Part shown: in pieces, positions 23,821 through 31,027 of the stretch
How positions within the stretch are numbered: position 1 is the first letter of the stretch
Layout: each line of letters starts with the position of its first letter
NCBI GenBank assembly: GCA_017644375.1
Contig: JAEPLP010000001.1
Span: 310,001 to 374,000, forward strand
Source: Prochlorococcus marinus CUG1435
GTDB lineage: Bacteria > Cyanobacteriota > Cyanobacteriia > PCC-6307 > Cyanobiaceae
DNA: 64,000 nucleotides
Reading direction: 5' to 3'
The notes under the pieces: model-generated
The model's database searches: none
What the model was told of the DNA's origin: nothing
Seen by the model: the letters and a program-made list of their open reading frames with translations, nothing else
Made by a program: the position numbers and the translations under genes

Positions 23821-24201
23821 TTATAATTCTGGCTTCTCTTCTTCAACTGGCTTCTCTTCTTCAACTGGCTTCTCTTCTTCAACTGGTTTCTCTTCTTCAA
23901 CTGGCATCTCTTCTTCAACTGGTTTCTCTTCTTCAACTGGCTTCTCTTCTTCAACTGGTTTCTCTTCTTCAACTGGCTTCTCTTCTTCAACTGGTTTCTC
24001 TTCTTCAACTGGCATCTCTTCTTCAACTGGTTTCTCTTCTTCAACTGGTTTCTCTTCTTCAACTGGCTTCTCTTCTTCAACTGGCTTCTCTCCTTCAAAT
24101 GGTTTCTCTTCTTCTTCAGAAAATCTTCTTTTTAAAAATTCAGAAATTTTTTGGAAAAGATCCTTTAGGAATTCAAAAATTTTATACAGAATGTTTTTCA
24201 T
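23821..24201 (-). CDS. PVEEEK hexapeptide-repeat protein (126 aa)
   Basis: An N-terminal amphipathic, membrane-binding-like segment (KNILYKIFEFLKDLFQKISE) is followed by about 14 tandem copies of P-V-E-E-E-K/M, encoded by 18-nt repeats. The highly acidic tail is likely extended or disordered. Copy number is expected to vary between strains by slippage or recombination. It resembles the acidic tail of 16193 in style only. Function unknown. Confidence 0.7.
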   Translation of the reverse strand: MKNILYKIFEFLKDLFQKISEFLKRRFSEEEEKPFEGEKPVEEEKPVEEEKPVEEEKPVEEEMPVEEEKPVEEEKPVEEEKPVEEEKPVEEEKPVEEEMPVEEEKPVEEEKPVEEEKPVEEEKPEL

Positions 24202-24380
24202 AAATAAAATTCCCTATTAGTTTTACGAGATAAAACTTAAACAAAATTAAACACATATTTCTTTTCAAAGCATTCCGAAAAAATACTTAATTCTTTTTTT
24301 AGAAAAAAATATTTTTGAAATTATCTTGGATGTCACATCTAAGAGCTGAATTGCAGTTCAATTTTTCATTTGCTAAAAAG

Positions 24381-24665
24381 ATAGAGCGGGCTAAAGTCCA
24401 ATGCTCCACGAGGATTTAGTCCGCTGCCGAAAGGTGAATCTATCCTAATTAAAGTAACTTTCTGCTAGTTTTGATAAATATATTGATTACTTGATAAATA
24501 TTTTTTGTATATTGCTATTACAAAACTAATAAGGTTATCTAGATTAGTTACTAAATCCTCGTGGAGAAAGCTTTAGTTAACTTCTTTTACTGGTTACTAA
24601 TAAAATCAGCTATATCACATTATGGTGAGTCATTGGTTCCAGTAGAAGTTCCATCTAATTCAACC
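24381..24665 (+). repeat. duplicated inverted-repeat element, copy B
   Basis: Second copy of the element at 11641-11935. The 17-nt arms CTCCACGAGGATTTAGT (24404-24420) and its complement (24550-24566) are identical to copy A, although the sequence between is strongly diverged. The local hairpin AGCGGGCTAAA (24385-24395) with TTTAGTCCGCT (24415-24425) carries one A-to-G change that keeps pairing as G-U on the plus strand. The 3' block with AGAAGTTCCAT is also kept. Confidence 0.7.
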
Positions 24666-24735
24666 AAACCTTTTTCTTAATTTCTAATGGCAGGTATTAA
24701 ATACTTTAATCAAAAGCTTAGTTAAACTACCTTTT

Positions 24736-24873
24736 TTATTTTAAAACTAGAATTAATACTCCAAAAATTAAAGTAGAGGCAACAAATCCAACACCAACTA
24801 ATCCAGCAATTATTCCAGTATTAAGATAGACCTTTACTTTTGCTAATTCCTTCCCTTCTCCAATAGTCCTCAT
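24736..24873 (-). CDS. single-pass membrane microprotein (45 aa)
   Basis: Encodes MRTIGEGKELAKVKVYLNTG followed by a Gly/Val-rich helix (IIAGLVGVGFVASTLIFGVL) and a short Leu/Val tail. Its 5' part overlaps another minus-strand frame (24821-24952) by 53 bases in a different reading frame, which is unusual; one or both may be real. Confidence 0.5.
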   Translation of the reverse strand: MRTIGEGKELAKVKVYLNTGIIAGLVGVGFVASTLIFGVLILVLK

Positions 24874-24952
24874 ATTTTAAATTTCTTTTTTGATAATCTA
24901 ATGCGTTCATGTTCTTATCGAGTATGGCAAAAGGAGAATTAGTAAATTTCAT
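24821..24952 (-). CDS. truncated relative of the HPTNxHC family (43 aa)
   Basis: The start MKFTNSPFAIL and the block YEDYWRREG resemble FEDYWKREC of the HPTNxHC protein at 25264, but the Cys/His tail is replaced by ISKSKGLS. It could be a tail-less variant or a truncated copy. A decayed version occurs at 10790. It lies 58 bases downstream of the DUF4278 gene and overlaps the 24736 frame. Confidence 0.45.
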   Translation of the reverse strand: MKFTNSPFAILDKNMNALDYQKRNLKYEDYWRREGISKSKGLS

Positions 24953-25010
24953 GGCATAACCCCTCTAAAAAAAATAGTTTATTGAATATTTAATAGATAT
25001 GAGATTTTAT

Positions 25011-25112
25011 TTATCTCAAGTAACTAGATCCTCTATAAGTAAGCTTTATTGTTTTCTCTTCTTGGCTCTTGCAATATACGAAAGATTTGCCGTTAAAATA
25101 CATGTTTACCAT
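25011..25112 (-). CDS. DUF4278-like microprotein (33 aa), copy B
   Basis: MVNMYFNGKSFVYCKSQEEK then TIKLTYRGSSYLR: same length as copy A with six substitutions, keeping LTYRG and the single Cys. It has the same promoter and leader. Function unknown. Confidence 0.7.
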   Translation of the reverse strand: MVNMYFNGKSFVYCKSQEEKTIKLTYRGSSYLR

Positions 25113-25210
25113 TATGCAGCTCCTGGTCTTGATCAAGTCCCCGTCCTATGGCTTGATTCGTACTGCGGTCTATCTAATAGTAGATCGGACGATTTGGTAG
25201 CATTTACTAC
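25113..25210 (-). ncRNA. conserved structured 5' leader of DUF4278 gene, copy B
   Basis: Homologous to 11028-11125. Conserved pieces are TCGT with ACGA around the CCGA / CCGCAGT internal loop, and TCAAG/CTTGA enclosing CATAGGACGGGG. It ends CAGGAGCTGC before the ATG, containing an AGGAG ribosome-binding site. Differences between the copies fall mainly in loops and at helix ends. Confidence 0.5.
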
Positions 25211-25216
25211 ACTTTA

Positions 25217-25245
25217 TTTATAGAGTATTTATACTCAGTTGTCAA
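25217..25245 (-). promoter_or_regulatory. sigma70-type promoter for DUF4278 gene, copy B
   Basis: TTGACA (25240-25245) and TATAAA (25217-25222) with 17-nt spacing on the minus strand, identical in layout to copy A. Confidence 0.65.
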
Positions 25246-25263
25246 CCCTTAAGATTAAAATTC

Positions 25264-25446
25264 TCAGTCGCAATAGACTAAACAATGCTGATTAGTTGGA
25301 TGTTCTCTACATTCCCTCTTCCAATAGTCTTCAAATAAATGGTTATCTCTATCAAGATTTCTTGTTATTTCTTCCATTCTGTTTCCAGCATAATTAAATG
25401 CTTTTAGGTATCTTGGAAGGATTGTGAATTGATTGAATAGTTTCAT
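25264..25446 (-). CDS. HPTNxHC microprotein, copy B (60 aa)
   Basis: The C-terminus has YWKREC, HPTNQHC and YCD, the same Cys/His signature as 12532-12696. The N-terminus (KLFNQFTILPRYLKAFNYAG) is unrelated to copy A. A strong ribosome-binding site (AGGAGG) precedes the ATG. Upstream lies the shared element at 25500-25640; downstream is the DUF4278 transcription unit. Confidence 0.72.
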   Translation of the reverse strand: MKLFNQFTILPRYLKAFNYAGNRMEEITRNLDRDNHLFEDYWKRECREHPTNQHCLVYCD

Positions 25447-25499
25447 TTAGACCTCCTAGATCTATACTTATATTTTCCTCCTATAGCCTTGAAATTTAT

Positions 25500-25640
25500 A
25501 GGTCGGTTTGAGGAACTATTAGGTACGGGAAGAGGTATATATTTTGAATCAAAAAATACTAAAGCAGTCCTAAAATTAATACATGGTTGTCATGAGGCAG
25601 TTGCAGGGATACAACTGAAGCCAACCATAAATTATTAGAG
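25500..25640 (-). repeat. shared upstream element, copy 2 (inverted relative to copy 1)
   Basis: Reverse complement matches 18725-18860 in the blocks CATGACAACCAT, CGTACCTAA and TCCTCAAACCG. It lies directly upstream of the HPTNxHC gene. The conserved relation to gene starts suggests regulatory function. The rest of 25641-25861 shows no gene. Confidence 0.55.
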
Positions 25641-25861
25641 ATCAATTCAAGATTTAAAACACACTCATTATTTAAAAAGAAATCTTCTCCACTTTAGATA
25701 AAACTAAAATAAATCAGGATTTGAAAACAATGTAATCATAGATACCAACAGGTATTTAGCTAATTGATTATATATTTAATACACGAGTTAACCCGTTCCA
25801 ATTTGTTGACTCTGAGGTTTTACCGTTGATTCCTTATCTTCTGAAAGTTGTTCCTTGCAGC

Positions 25862-25895
25862 TTTAGATTAAAAAACGGTCTTTATTTAATCTAAA
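25862..25895 (+). promoter_or_regulatory. perfect 11-bp inverted repeat before a gene start
   Basis: TTTAGATTAAA and TTTAATCTAAA, 12 nt apart, end two bases before the ATG at 25898. It may be an operator, a leader hairpin that limits translation, or the terminator of an upstream RNA. Confidence 0.5.
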
Positions 25896-25897
25896 CC

Positions 25898-26035
25898 ATG
25901 CAAAAGAAAATCGTAAAAAAATATGCTGAATTAATGCATCAGGCGCAACAAGCTACTGGAAGAAAAGAAGCAGTTGGACTAATACATAAAGCAGCAAAGT
26001 TAAAAACTAAATTTGATAATTACGAGATGATGTGA
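25898..26035 (+). CDS. small basic hypothetical protein (45 aa)
   Basis: Encodes MQKKIVKKYAELMHQAQQAT and GRKEAVGLIHKAAKLKTKFD: a highly basic, alpha-helical peptide that could bind nucleic acid. The inverted repeat directly upstream may regulate it. No family recognised. Confidence 0.6.
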   Translation: MQKKIVKKYAELMHQAQQATGRKEAVGLIHKAAKLKTKFDNYEMM

Positions 26036-26065
26036 TCATCTACAAAGCAATTTTCCCAAATAAGA

Positions 26066-26431
26066 ATGTCATTCTTAAATAAATTCTCGATTAAAGATAT
26101 CATTCTCTCAAGCAAAGAGGCATATCAAAAGGAACTCAAGAACAACGGTGTGGGTTCACAAATAGGAAGGTCATTATTTAATAAATTTTCAATTAAAGAT
26201 ATCATTCTCTTAAGCAAAGAGGCATATCAAAAAGAACTCAAGAACAACGGTGTGGGTTCACAAATAGGTAAGTCATTATTTAATAAATTCTCGATTAAAG
26301 ATATCATTCTCTCAAGCAAAGAGGCATATCAAAAAGAACTCAAGAACAACGGTGTCGGTTCACAAATAGGTAAGTCATTATTTAATAAATTCTCGATTAA
26401 AGATTTTTCCTTCAATATTTCCAACAGATAA
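26066..26431 (+). CDS. protein of 36-residue tandem repeats (121 aa)
   Basis: Three nearly perfect 36-residue repeats (each opening with LFNKFSIKDIIL and containing AYQKELKNNGVGSQIG) plus a partial fourth, encoded by 108-nt DNA repeats with few differences. Near-identity at DNA level points to recent expansion. Each unit looks helical and basic. No signal peptide; function unknown. Confidence 0.65.
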   Translation: MSFLNKFSIKDIILSSKEAYQKELKNNGVGSQIGRSLFNKFSIKDIILLSKEAYQKELKNNGVGSQIGKSLFNKFSIKDIILSSKEAYQKELKNNGVGSQIGKSLFNKFSIKDFSFNISNR

Positions 26432-26480
26432 GCGTAATTTATAAAGGGGTACCGTCATGATATATAGAGGAAAGGGGTAC

Positions 26481-26679
26481 ACTTTCCTAAATAGAAACTT
26501 TGATGGATAATAAATTCATATTCAAAGAAGTTACCCAAACTTTACTCAAACCCTATATATTCGCCGAGATCCTATGGTACAACAGGAACCTAGCTACTGG
26601 CTAATGAACTATGTACCAGCTTGATATGACTAGGTTTTTTGAAATTTATCAAATCTTATTCTAGCAAAATTCTAGCAAA
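26481..26679 (+). repeat. EVE-gene 5' repeat, copy 5
   Basis: ACTTTCCTAAATAGAAACTT and GATGGATAATAAATT, then the 11-nt pair TACCCAAACTT/TACTCAAACCC (26532-26553), CGCCGAGATCCTATGG, and codons for YWLMNYVP. A second exact pair ATTCTAGCAAA (26658-26679) follows. Over 26532-26680 it is very close to copy 2b, but the second pair is a single unit there. Confidence 0.8.
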
Positions 26680-26731
26680 ACTAATAAATATAAAGACATT
26701 TATTGAGTTAAAGATTTAGGATAATTTGTGA

Positions 26732-26773
26732 TTGACAGTCGATCTAAAATAAAGGGCAACTAGCTGATTTTAT
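26732..26773 (+). repeat. dyad-hairpin element C, copy 5
   Basis: TTGACAGTCGATCTAAAAT intact, but the hairpin and T-run are eroded (AAAGGGCAACTAGCTG, TTTTAT). It ends directly at ATG 26774. Confidence 0.6.
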
Positions 26774-27169
26774 ATGAAGTTAAAAAATATTTTAAAAACT
26801 ACTGGAGCACTTCATGTTCTATTGGGATTATTAATTATTTTCCTACTAATTTTTTCTGTGGAAACTATTGCAGGCAACGCTTCAACTGAAACATTGCTTC
26901 TTGTTAGAGGTACCGCTGATGTAGTAGCAGCTAGTAATTTAGGAATTGGATGTTTATTGATTATTTGTAGTTCTATAAAAGATAAAGCCTCTTTAAGAAA
27001 AGTTTTATCTGGTGAATTAGTTTTAATGTTTTGTTTTTTAGCAGTAGCTCTATTCAATTATTTTAATGCTGGAACAATTGTCGATGGTGGACCTCCTCCT
27101 CCTTTTTGGTTTGTTTTGATAGTTAATCCTCTTTTATGTATTTACGGATTAAATAAAGATAACAGATGA
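26774..27169 (+). CDS. four-helix membrane protein (131 aa)
   Basis: Four hydrophobic segments: GALHVLLGLLIIFLLIFSVE, a central glycine-rich helix, ELVLMFCFLAVALFNYF, and PPFWFVLIVNPLLCIYGL. A GGPPPP turn precedes the last helix. The layout resembles small DoxX/DUF-type membrane proteins, but no family is certain. It begins at the edge of a C element and its stop overlaps the signal-head frame at 27166. Confidence 0.65.
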   Translation: MKLKNILKTTGALHVLLGLLIIFLLIFSVETIAGNASTETLLLVRGTADVVAASNLGIGCLLIICSSIKDKASLRKVLSGELVLMFCFLAVALFNYFNAGTIVDGGPPPPFWFVLIVNPLLCIYGLNKDNR

Positions 27170-27222
27170 AACACTTTCTGCTTTCAGTACTAGCTGTTTT
27201 CGCTTTCATGTTAAAGTCCTAA
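27166..27222 (+). pseudogene. orphan signal-peptide head (18 aa)
   Basis: MKHFLLSVLAVFAFMLKS and stop, overlapping the stop of the membrane gene (ATGA). It resembles the signal heads at 16926 and 28070. Probably the remains of a secreted-protein gene. Confidence 0.45.
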
Positions 27223-27245
27223 GAATTTATTTATTTTTTATCTTA

Positions 27246-27542
27246 ATGTCTAAAGGATTTTGGCTCGTTACTACCACAGTTACGAATCCAGCTTTTGCTG
27301 AATATGTTGAAGCATTTCAACCTTGGATCGACTCAGTAGGTGGTTCGGTATTTGCAAAGGATCTAGATGGTCAAACTGTTGAAGGGAAAGGTGGAAAATT
27401 ATCTGTGATTATTGAGTTCCCATCAAAGCAAGCTGCAATTGATGCTTACAACAGTTCTAAATATCAGGAACTAAGCAAGTTACGCTGGGCTAACTCAATC
27501 GATACAAATATCACAATTATGGACGGGAGTGTAACTCATTAA
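27246..27542 (+). CDS. DUF1330 family protein (98 aa)
   Basis: FWLVTTTVTNPAFAEYVEAF followed by GGSVFAKD and VIIEFPSKQAAIDAYNSSKYQEL matches the DUF1330 dimeric alpha-beta barrel. Function is unknown for the family; related folds include monooxygenases. Its stop overlaps the ATG of the next gene (TAATG), indicating an operon. Confidence 0.85.
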   Translation: MSKGFWLVTTTVTNPAFAEYVEAFQPWIDSVGGSVFAKDLDGQTVEGKGGKLSVIIEFPSKQAAIDAYNSSKYQELSKLRWANSIDTNITIMDGSVTH

Positions 27543-27721
27543 TGAGTACTAAATGGGACGACAATTCTTGGCAGAAAGAGTTTTTGGAAATGAAGTTTCA
27601 TTCTCCTGCAGATGTAAAACTTTTAACTGAAGGTGTAAAAGGATTAATAGGTGCTTGGCGTTTAGGTGTTCTAAATCAGGAATACAAAAGACTTAAGAAG
27701 ATACAAGAGGAGAATGATTGA
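27542..27721 (+). CDS. small soluble hypothetical protein (59 aa)
   Basis: Encodes MSTKWDDNSWQKEFLEMKFH and a basic helix (LGVLNQEYKRLKKIQEEND). It overlaps the DUF1330 stop, and its own stop lies inside the TTGACAG of the next C element, so the element marks exactly where this gene ends. Confidence 0.6.
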   Translation: MSTKWDDNSWQKEFLEMKFHSPADVKLLTEGVKGLIGAWRLGVLNQEYKRLKKIQEEND

Positions 27722-27760
27722 CAGTCGATCTAGAATAATGGGCAATTAGCTCCTTTTTTT
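27718..27760 (+). repeat. dyad-hairpin element C, copy 6
   Basis: TTGACAGTCGATCTAGAAT, a hairpin around GGGC/GCTC, T7, then the ATG of the DUF3764 gene with no gap. Upstream stop and downstream start are both fused to the element. Confidence 0.7.
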
Positions 27761-28066
27761 ATGTCTTGTTCAGTCACCTCCGTGTTTACTTTTAAAATTG
27801 AAAGTACTTTCGATGAATGGGCTGCAATATTTGATAGTGCGGAAGCAGATAAAAGGCATTCAGAATTTGATATTAAGCCGCTTTATAGAGGAGTAAGCAA
27901 GGAAGATCCTCAAAAAATAATTGTTATTCATCAAGCTCCAGAAGGTAATGTTCAAAAGTTTGTGGAAGCGAATGGTGACTGGATGGCAACTCATAGAGTT
28001 GACTTATCAACAATGGAGGAATCCTCTTGGACTGCTTCATTAACAAAGGATGATTGCTGTGATTAA
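27761..28066 (+). CDS. DUF3764 family protein (101 aa)
   Basis: FKIESTFDEWAAIFDSAEAD, LYRGVSKEDPQKIIVIHQAP and a C-terminal WTASLT match the cyanobacterial DUF3764 family, a small ferredoxin-like alpha-beta fold. The Cys-rich end (DDCCD) is unusual. No leader separates it from the C element, implying a leaderless mRNA or upstream initiation through the hairpin. Confidence 0.78.
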   Translation: MSCSVTSVFTFKIESTFDEWAAIFDSAEADKRHSEFDIKPLYRGVSKEDPQKIIVIHQAPEGNVQKFVEANGDWMATHRVDLSTMEESSWTASLTKDDCCD

Positions 28067-28069
28067 CAA

Positions 28070-28522
28070 ATGAAAAGACTACTATTCCCACTTTTAGCTG
28101 CTCTTGCTTTACCTATTTCTATTTTTGCAGAACCTATTCCAAAAATTTCTGATTATGAATTATCAGCAGAAATTGCAGAAAAAATAGAATTTAAATGTCC
28201 TGTAAAAAGAGAGAGGGATAAAAAAGAGAAAAGGATAAAAGTCACAAAGCTGTATGAGGAATGTTGGTTTCAATTAAATGCTGATCATATTAATTTAATG
28301 GATATGCAAAAGATTAATAAAAAAAATATCATCTCTTATTCTCATATGATTGATACCAATGGTGAAGGAGATGCAATTGGAGCGCATTTTTTTATCTACA
28401 AAGCAAATGATGGCACCTTAAAAAGGATAGAAATTAATACTAAAACAAAACTGTTTGCGAGAAACTGGTGGAAGGAACATAAAAAAATTAATGAAGCGAT
28501 AAATATTTGGATGAATAATTAA
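28070..28522 (+). CDS. secreted hypothetical protein (150 aa)
   Basis: Signal peptide KRLLFPLLAALALPISIFA, cleavage near residue 20, then a charged mature domain with two cysteines and the segment KLYEECWFQLNADHINLMDM. Probably periplasmic. It begins four bases after the DUF3764 stop. The intact signal head is the model for the truncated heads at 16926 and 27166. Function unknown. Confidence 0.7.
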   Translation: MKRLLFPLLAALALPISIFAEPIPKISDYELSAEIAEKIEFKCPVKRERDKKEKRIKVTKLYEECWFQLNADHINLMDMQKINKKNIISYSHMIDTNGEGDAIGAHFFIYKANDGTLKRIEINTKTKLFARNWWKEHKKINEAINIWMNN

Positions 28523-28592
28523 TGACATCTCAGGCTGAGTTAAACGATAAATTTATTGGTACATAAATTGAGACTAAACGTCTTAATAGATA

Positions 28593-29699
28593 ATGGCAAA
28601 TGGTCTCATGATTTTAATTAAACTTATTTCTTCTAAAAAAGAAGAAAATGGATTCACAGTTATTGAACTCATTTTAGTTTTAATGATCTTTGGGATTTTA
28701 TGTGCTATATCTGTGCCTCAATTTTCTTCTGTAACTAATAAAGCAAAACAAAAAGAAGCATCAGTAATTGTTTCTTCAATAATTAAGTCTGCCAAAGCTC
28801 ACCAAGCTGAATGGGGATCACTACCCTTAAATATGGGGGAAATTTCTCAATATGCAAAGTTTCAAAAATGTATTGCAACTGATGTTGAGAATCAAGGTGC
28901 AAATGTTTGTAAAGAAAGCATATCAGTTGAAGTTTTTAATAATGAAGATCAATTTTTTTCTCAATCTGGGAACTACCATATTAAAATTCAAACCTCTTCA
29001 AATCCTTTAAACTTTCAAGTAAAAGCAAATCCTAATGGGAGAATTTATGCAAAAGAGGGAAGCGCAGTTGTTGGTTGTTATAGTCCAGAGCTAAATGTTT
29101 CACAGATCATAGAATATACTTCAAAATTTGAAGATAAAGGAATTAAGCAGCATATACTTTGTAAATCTGGACCTCAACTTCCTCTAAATGAATCAGTCGC
29201 CTTTGGTCCCGATAGCGGTCTTTCTTGCAGAGAAGCAAAATCTTTACCTGCAGGAATTAGTAGTGAATATGTTTATCTAAGTGGGAGGAGTAGATTATCT
29301 GTTCCGATAGTACCCGTTGATATAAGTGTTGGTAACTCATCATGGCGAGTAGAAGGTGTTACTTCTCCAATAGATAATACTTATAGTGATAGGCGCTGGT
29401 TAGAAACCTTTGCTGAAGAAGCAGCCTCTGTAATCAATAATTCAGAAGGCGAATATAGCGCAGAAATAGATCCTAATAATTCACAATCTATAAAAATTTA
29501 CGGACCTACAGGTAATATCCAAAATGATATAGAGATGAAAATTGATATTTCGGAGCGTAGTCGTTTAAGTAGGGGAGTATATCCTTATGCCGTGCCATCT
29601 CTGGGAAATTTCAATGATAATTGGGATAATAATAAACAAGCTTATGTAATGCCTGATGAAAGCGATGGAGAGACTACTGGTGTATGTGATGGACGATAA
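28593..29699 (+). CDS. type IV pilin-like protein (368 aa)
   Basis: A prepilin signature NGFTVIELILVLMIFGILCA starts at residue 19: cleavage after Gly20 would expose Phe, with Glu at position +5, followed by the pilin helix. The mature part is much longer than usual pilins (about 348 aa) with several cysteines (FQKCIATD, VGCYSPE, HILCKS, GVCDGR). It could be a minor pilin, competence pseudopilin or adhesin. No pilus-assembly gene is adjacent. It ends just before an EVE-type repeat. Confidence 0.82.
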   Translation: MANGLMILIKLISSKKEENGFTVIELILVLMIFGILCAISVPQFSSVTNKAKQKEASVIVSSIIKSAKAHQAEWGSLPLNMGEISQYAKFQKCIATDVENQGANVCKESISVEVFNNEDQFFSQSGNYHIKIQTSSNPLNFQVKANPNGRIYAKEGSAVVGCYSPELNVSQIIEYTSKFEDKGIKQHILCKSGPQLPLNESVAFGPDSGLSCREAKSLPAGISSEYVYLSGRSRLSVPIVPVDISVGNSSWRVEGVTSPIDNTYSDRRWLETFAEEAASVINNSEGEYSAEIDPNNSQSIKIYGPTGNIQNDIEMKIDISERSRLSRGVYPYAVPSLGNFNDNWDNNKQAYVMPDESDGETTGVCDGR

Positions 29700-29711
29700 G
29701 AGTGAACCTTT

Positions 29712-29909
29712 ACTTCCCTAAATAAAAACTTTAATGGATAATAAATTAATATTAAACTAAGTTACCCAAACTTTACTCAAACCCTATATATTCGCCGAGA
29801 TCCCATGCCACAAAAGGAACCTAACTACTGGCTAATGAACTATGACCCAGTATTCATACCAATGGATCTCAAAAATCAGATAAATTCCGTCCACACGTCG
29901 TCCACACTT
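29712..29909 (+). repeat. EVE-gene 5' repeat, copy 6
   Basis: ACTTCCCTAAATAAAAACT and ATGGATAATAAATT, the 11-nt pair TACCCAAACTT/TACTCAAACCC (29763-29784), CGCCGAGATCCCATGCC, and codons for PQKEPNYWLMNYDPVF, the best-preserved reading frame among the partial copies. A second pair, CGTCCACACGT/CGTCCACACTT (29888-29909), lies downstream. Confidence 0.8.
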
Positions 29910-30020
29910 TTAGTTGATTAAAACTCCATCAAGAAAAGCCTAAAAAGTTAAATCTGGTACTGACAAATATTTTAAAAATAAATACTATATGCCTAAATAA
30001 TTATCTAGGAATTTAAATTC

Positions 30021-30449
30021 ATGATTAAGAATTTATTCATAGCAATCGCTTTTGCTTTGATGCTCATCAACCCAAATATTTCTATAGCTGCCGAATCGCC
30101 TGTAGATGTACAAGAAGTCTTTGTAGGTTCTGAAACTATGGATGGTGATGCTCTTAAATATCCAAAAGGAAAAGCAGAAATAAGATTACAAAGAGTCGAA
30201 TTAGCTGAGGGAGGGATAGTCCCGCTTCACTCTCATCCAATTCCATTATTAGGTAATGTTGAGCAAGGTACAATTGTTGTCAAAAGACAAGGTATGGAAG
30301 ATCTTACCTATACAGCGGGGGATACATTTATAGTTGGTCCAAAGACACCAAAACATACAATGGGTAATGCAAAAACCGATAATGCAATAGTTTGGTTCGC
30401 AGCAATTGGAGCAAAAGATGTCCCAATTCTAATTCCTGCAGAAGGATAA
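30021..30449 (+). CDS. secreted cupin-domain protein (142 aa)
   Basis: A signal peptide (KNLFIAIAFALMLINPNISI, then AAES) precedes a cupin barrel: RVELAEGGIVPLHSHPIPLLGNVEQG carries the HxH and later acidic ligand positions, and AGDTFIVGPKTPKHTMGN the second His. A small periplasmic metal-binding protein of unknown substrate. Its ATG is 19 bases after the previous hexanucleotide-rich repeat tail, with no obvious operon partners. Confidence 0.82.
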   Translation: MIKNLFIAIAFALMLINPNISIAAESPVDVQEVFVGSETMDGDALKYPKGKAEIRLQRVELAEGGIVPLHSHPIPLLGNVEQGTIVVKRQGMEDLTYTAGDTFIVGPKTPKHTMGNAKTDNAIVWFAAIGAKDVPILIPAEG

Positions 30450-30476
30450 ATTTATCTATAAATCAATTTTTTTTAA

Positions 30477-30520
30477 TTGACAGTCGACCTAACATAGAGG
30501 GATAAAACCCTCTTTTTTTT
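30477..30520 (+). repeat. dyad-hairpin element C, copy 7
   Basis: TTGACAGTCGACCTAACAT, hairpin GAGGG/CCCTC with loop ATAAAA, T8. Here 20 AT-rich bases separate it from the next ATG (30541). It resembles copy 9 almost exactly. Confidence 0.65.
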
Positions 30521-30540
30521 AAAGTTTTATTTTTTGAATA

Positions 30541-30945
30541 ATGGGAAAAGAAACTTCTCAAATAACAGAAAAGGAAGCTTTGAGTATCTATGCGAGAATG
30601 CTACACACTCTTGATTCATCTGAGTTTGAATCGTTTTTGTCAGAAGACTTCTCATACTCCTCACAAAAAGTCTTAACCGATATGAACTCAAGAGATGAAT
30701 TCATTGAATATATCAGACCAAAACTTGAAACAATCAAAAAATCTAAGGCTCCTGTTTATGCAGAATTAGGCGTCTGCCCAGCCTATGGGCACACCGATTG
30801 CCTTATCATGGCTCAAGGTGATAAGTCTAATCTACTTGGAGTTGCTTATGCTTCTGTACATGAAGGGGAAATATGTGGTCTTTCCTTGTGTATTGTTCCA
30901 ACACCTGATTCGGCTAAACGAAGTGGAATTTATCCAGGTCTTTAA
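30541..30945 (+). CDS. soluble hypothetical protein, possibly NTF2-like (134 aa)
   Basis: Begins with helices (ITEKEALSIYARMLHTLDSS) and a DFSYSSQKVL strand, then EFIEYIRPKLETIKKS, and a Cys-containing C-terminal half (LGVCPAYGHTDCLIM, GEICGLSLCIV). The helix-helix-strand start is compatible with an NTF2-like fold, but there is no firm motif. Four cysteines are notable for an intracellular protein. Confidence 0.6.
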   Translation: MGKETSQITEKEALSIYARMLHTLDSSEFESFLSEDFSYSSQKVLTDMNSRDEFIEYIRPKLETIKKSKAPVYAELGVCPAYGHTDCLIMAQGDKSNLLGVAYASVHEGEICGLSLCIVPTPDSAKRSGIYPGL

Positions 30946-31027
30946 TTTCCACAAATATAAAAAGTAGAGGGGAAAATTCAAGATTTAACTACTTAGCTTT
31001 TTAATACTCAAACTATTTTCTAATTTG

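Noticed and set aside
23802-24098. Basic KKRSQL repeat frame
   Set aside because: It is a second frame of the 18-nt repeat encoding PVEEEK. The acidic frame has an independent non-repeat N-terminus and is the better gene.
24999-25223. Plus-strand open frame of 74 aa over the DUF4278 unit
   Set aside because: It is antisense to the conserved leader and DUF4278 gene; the equivalent frame is not open in the other copy.
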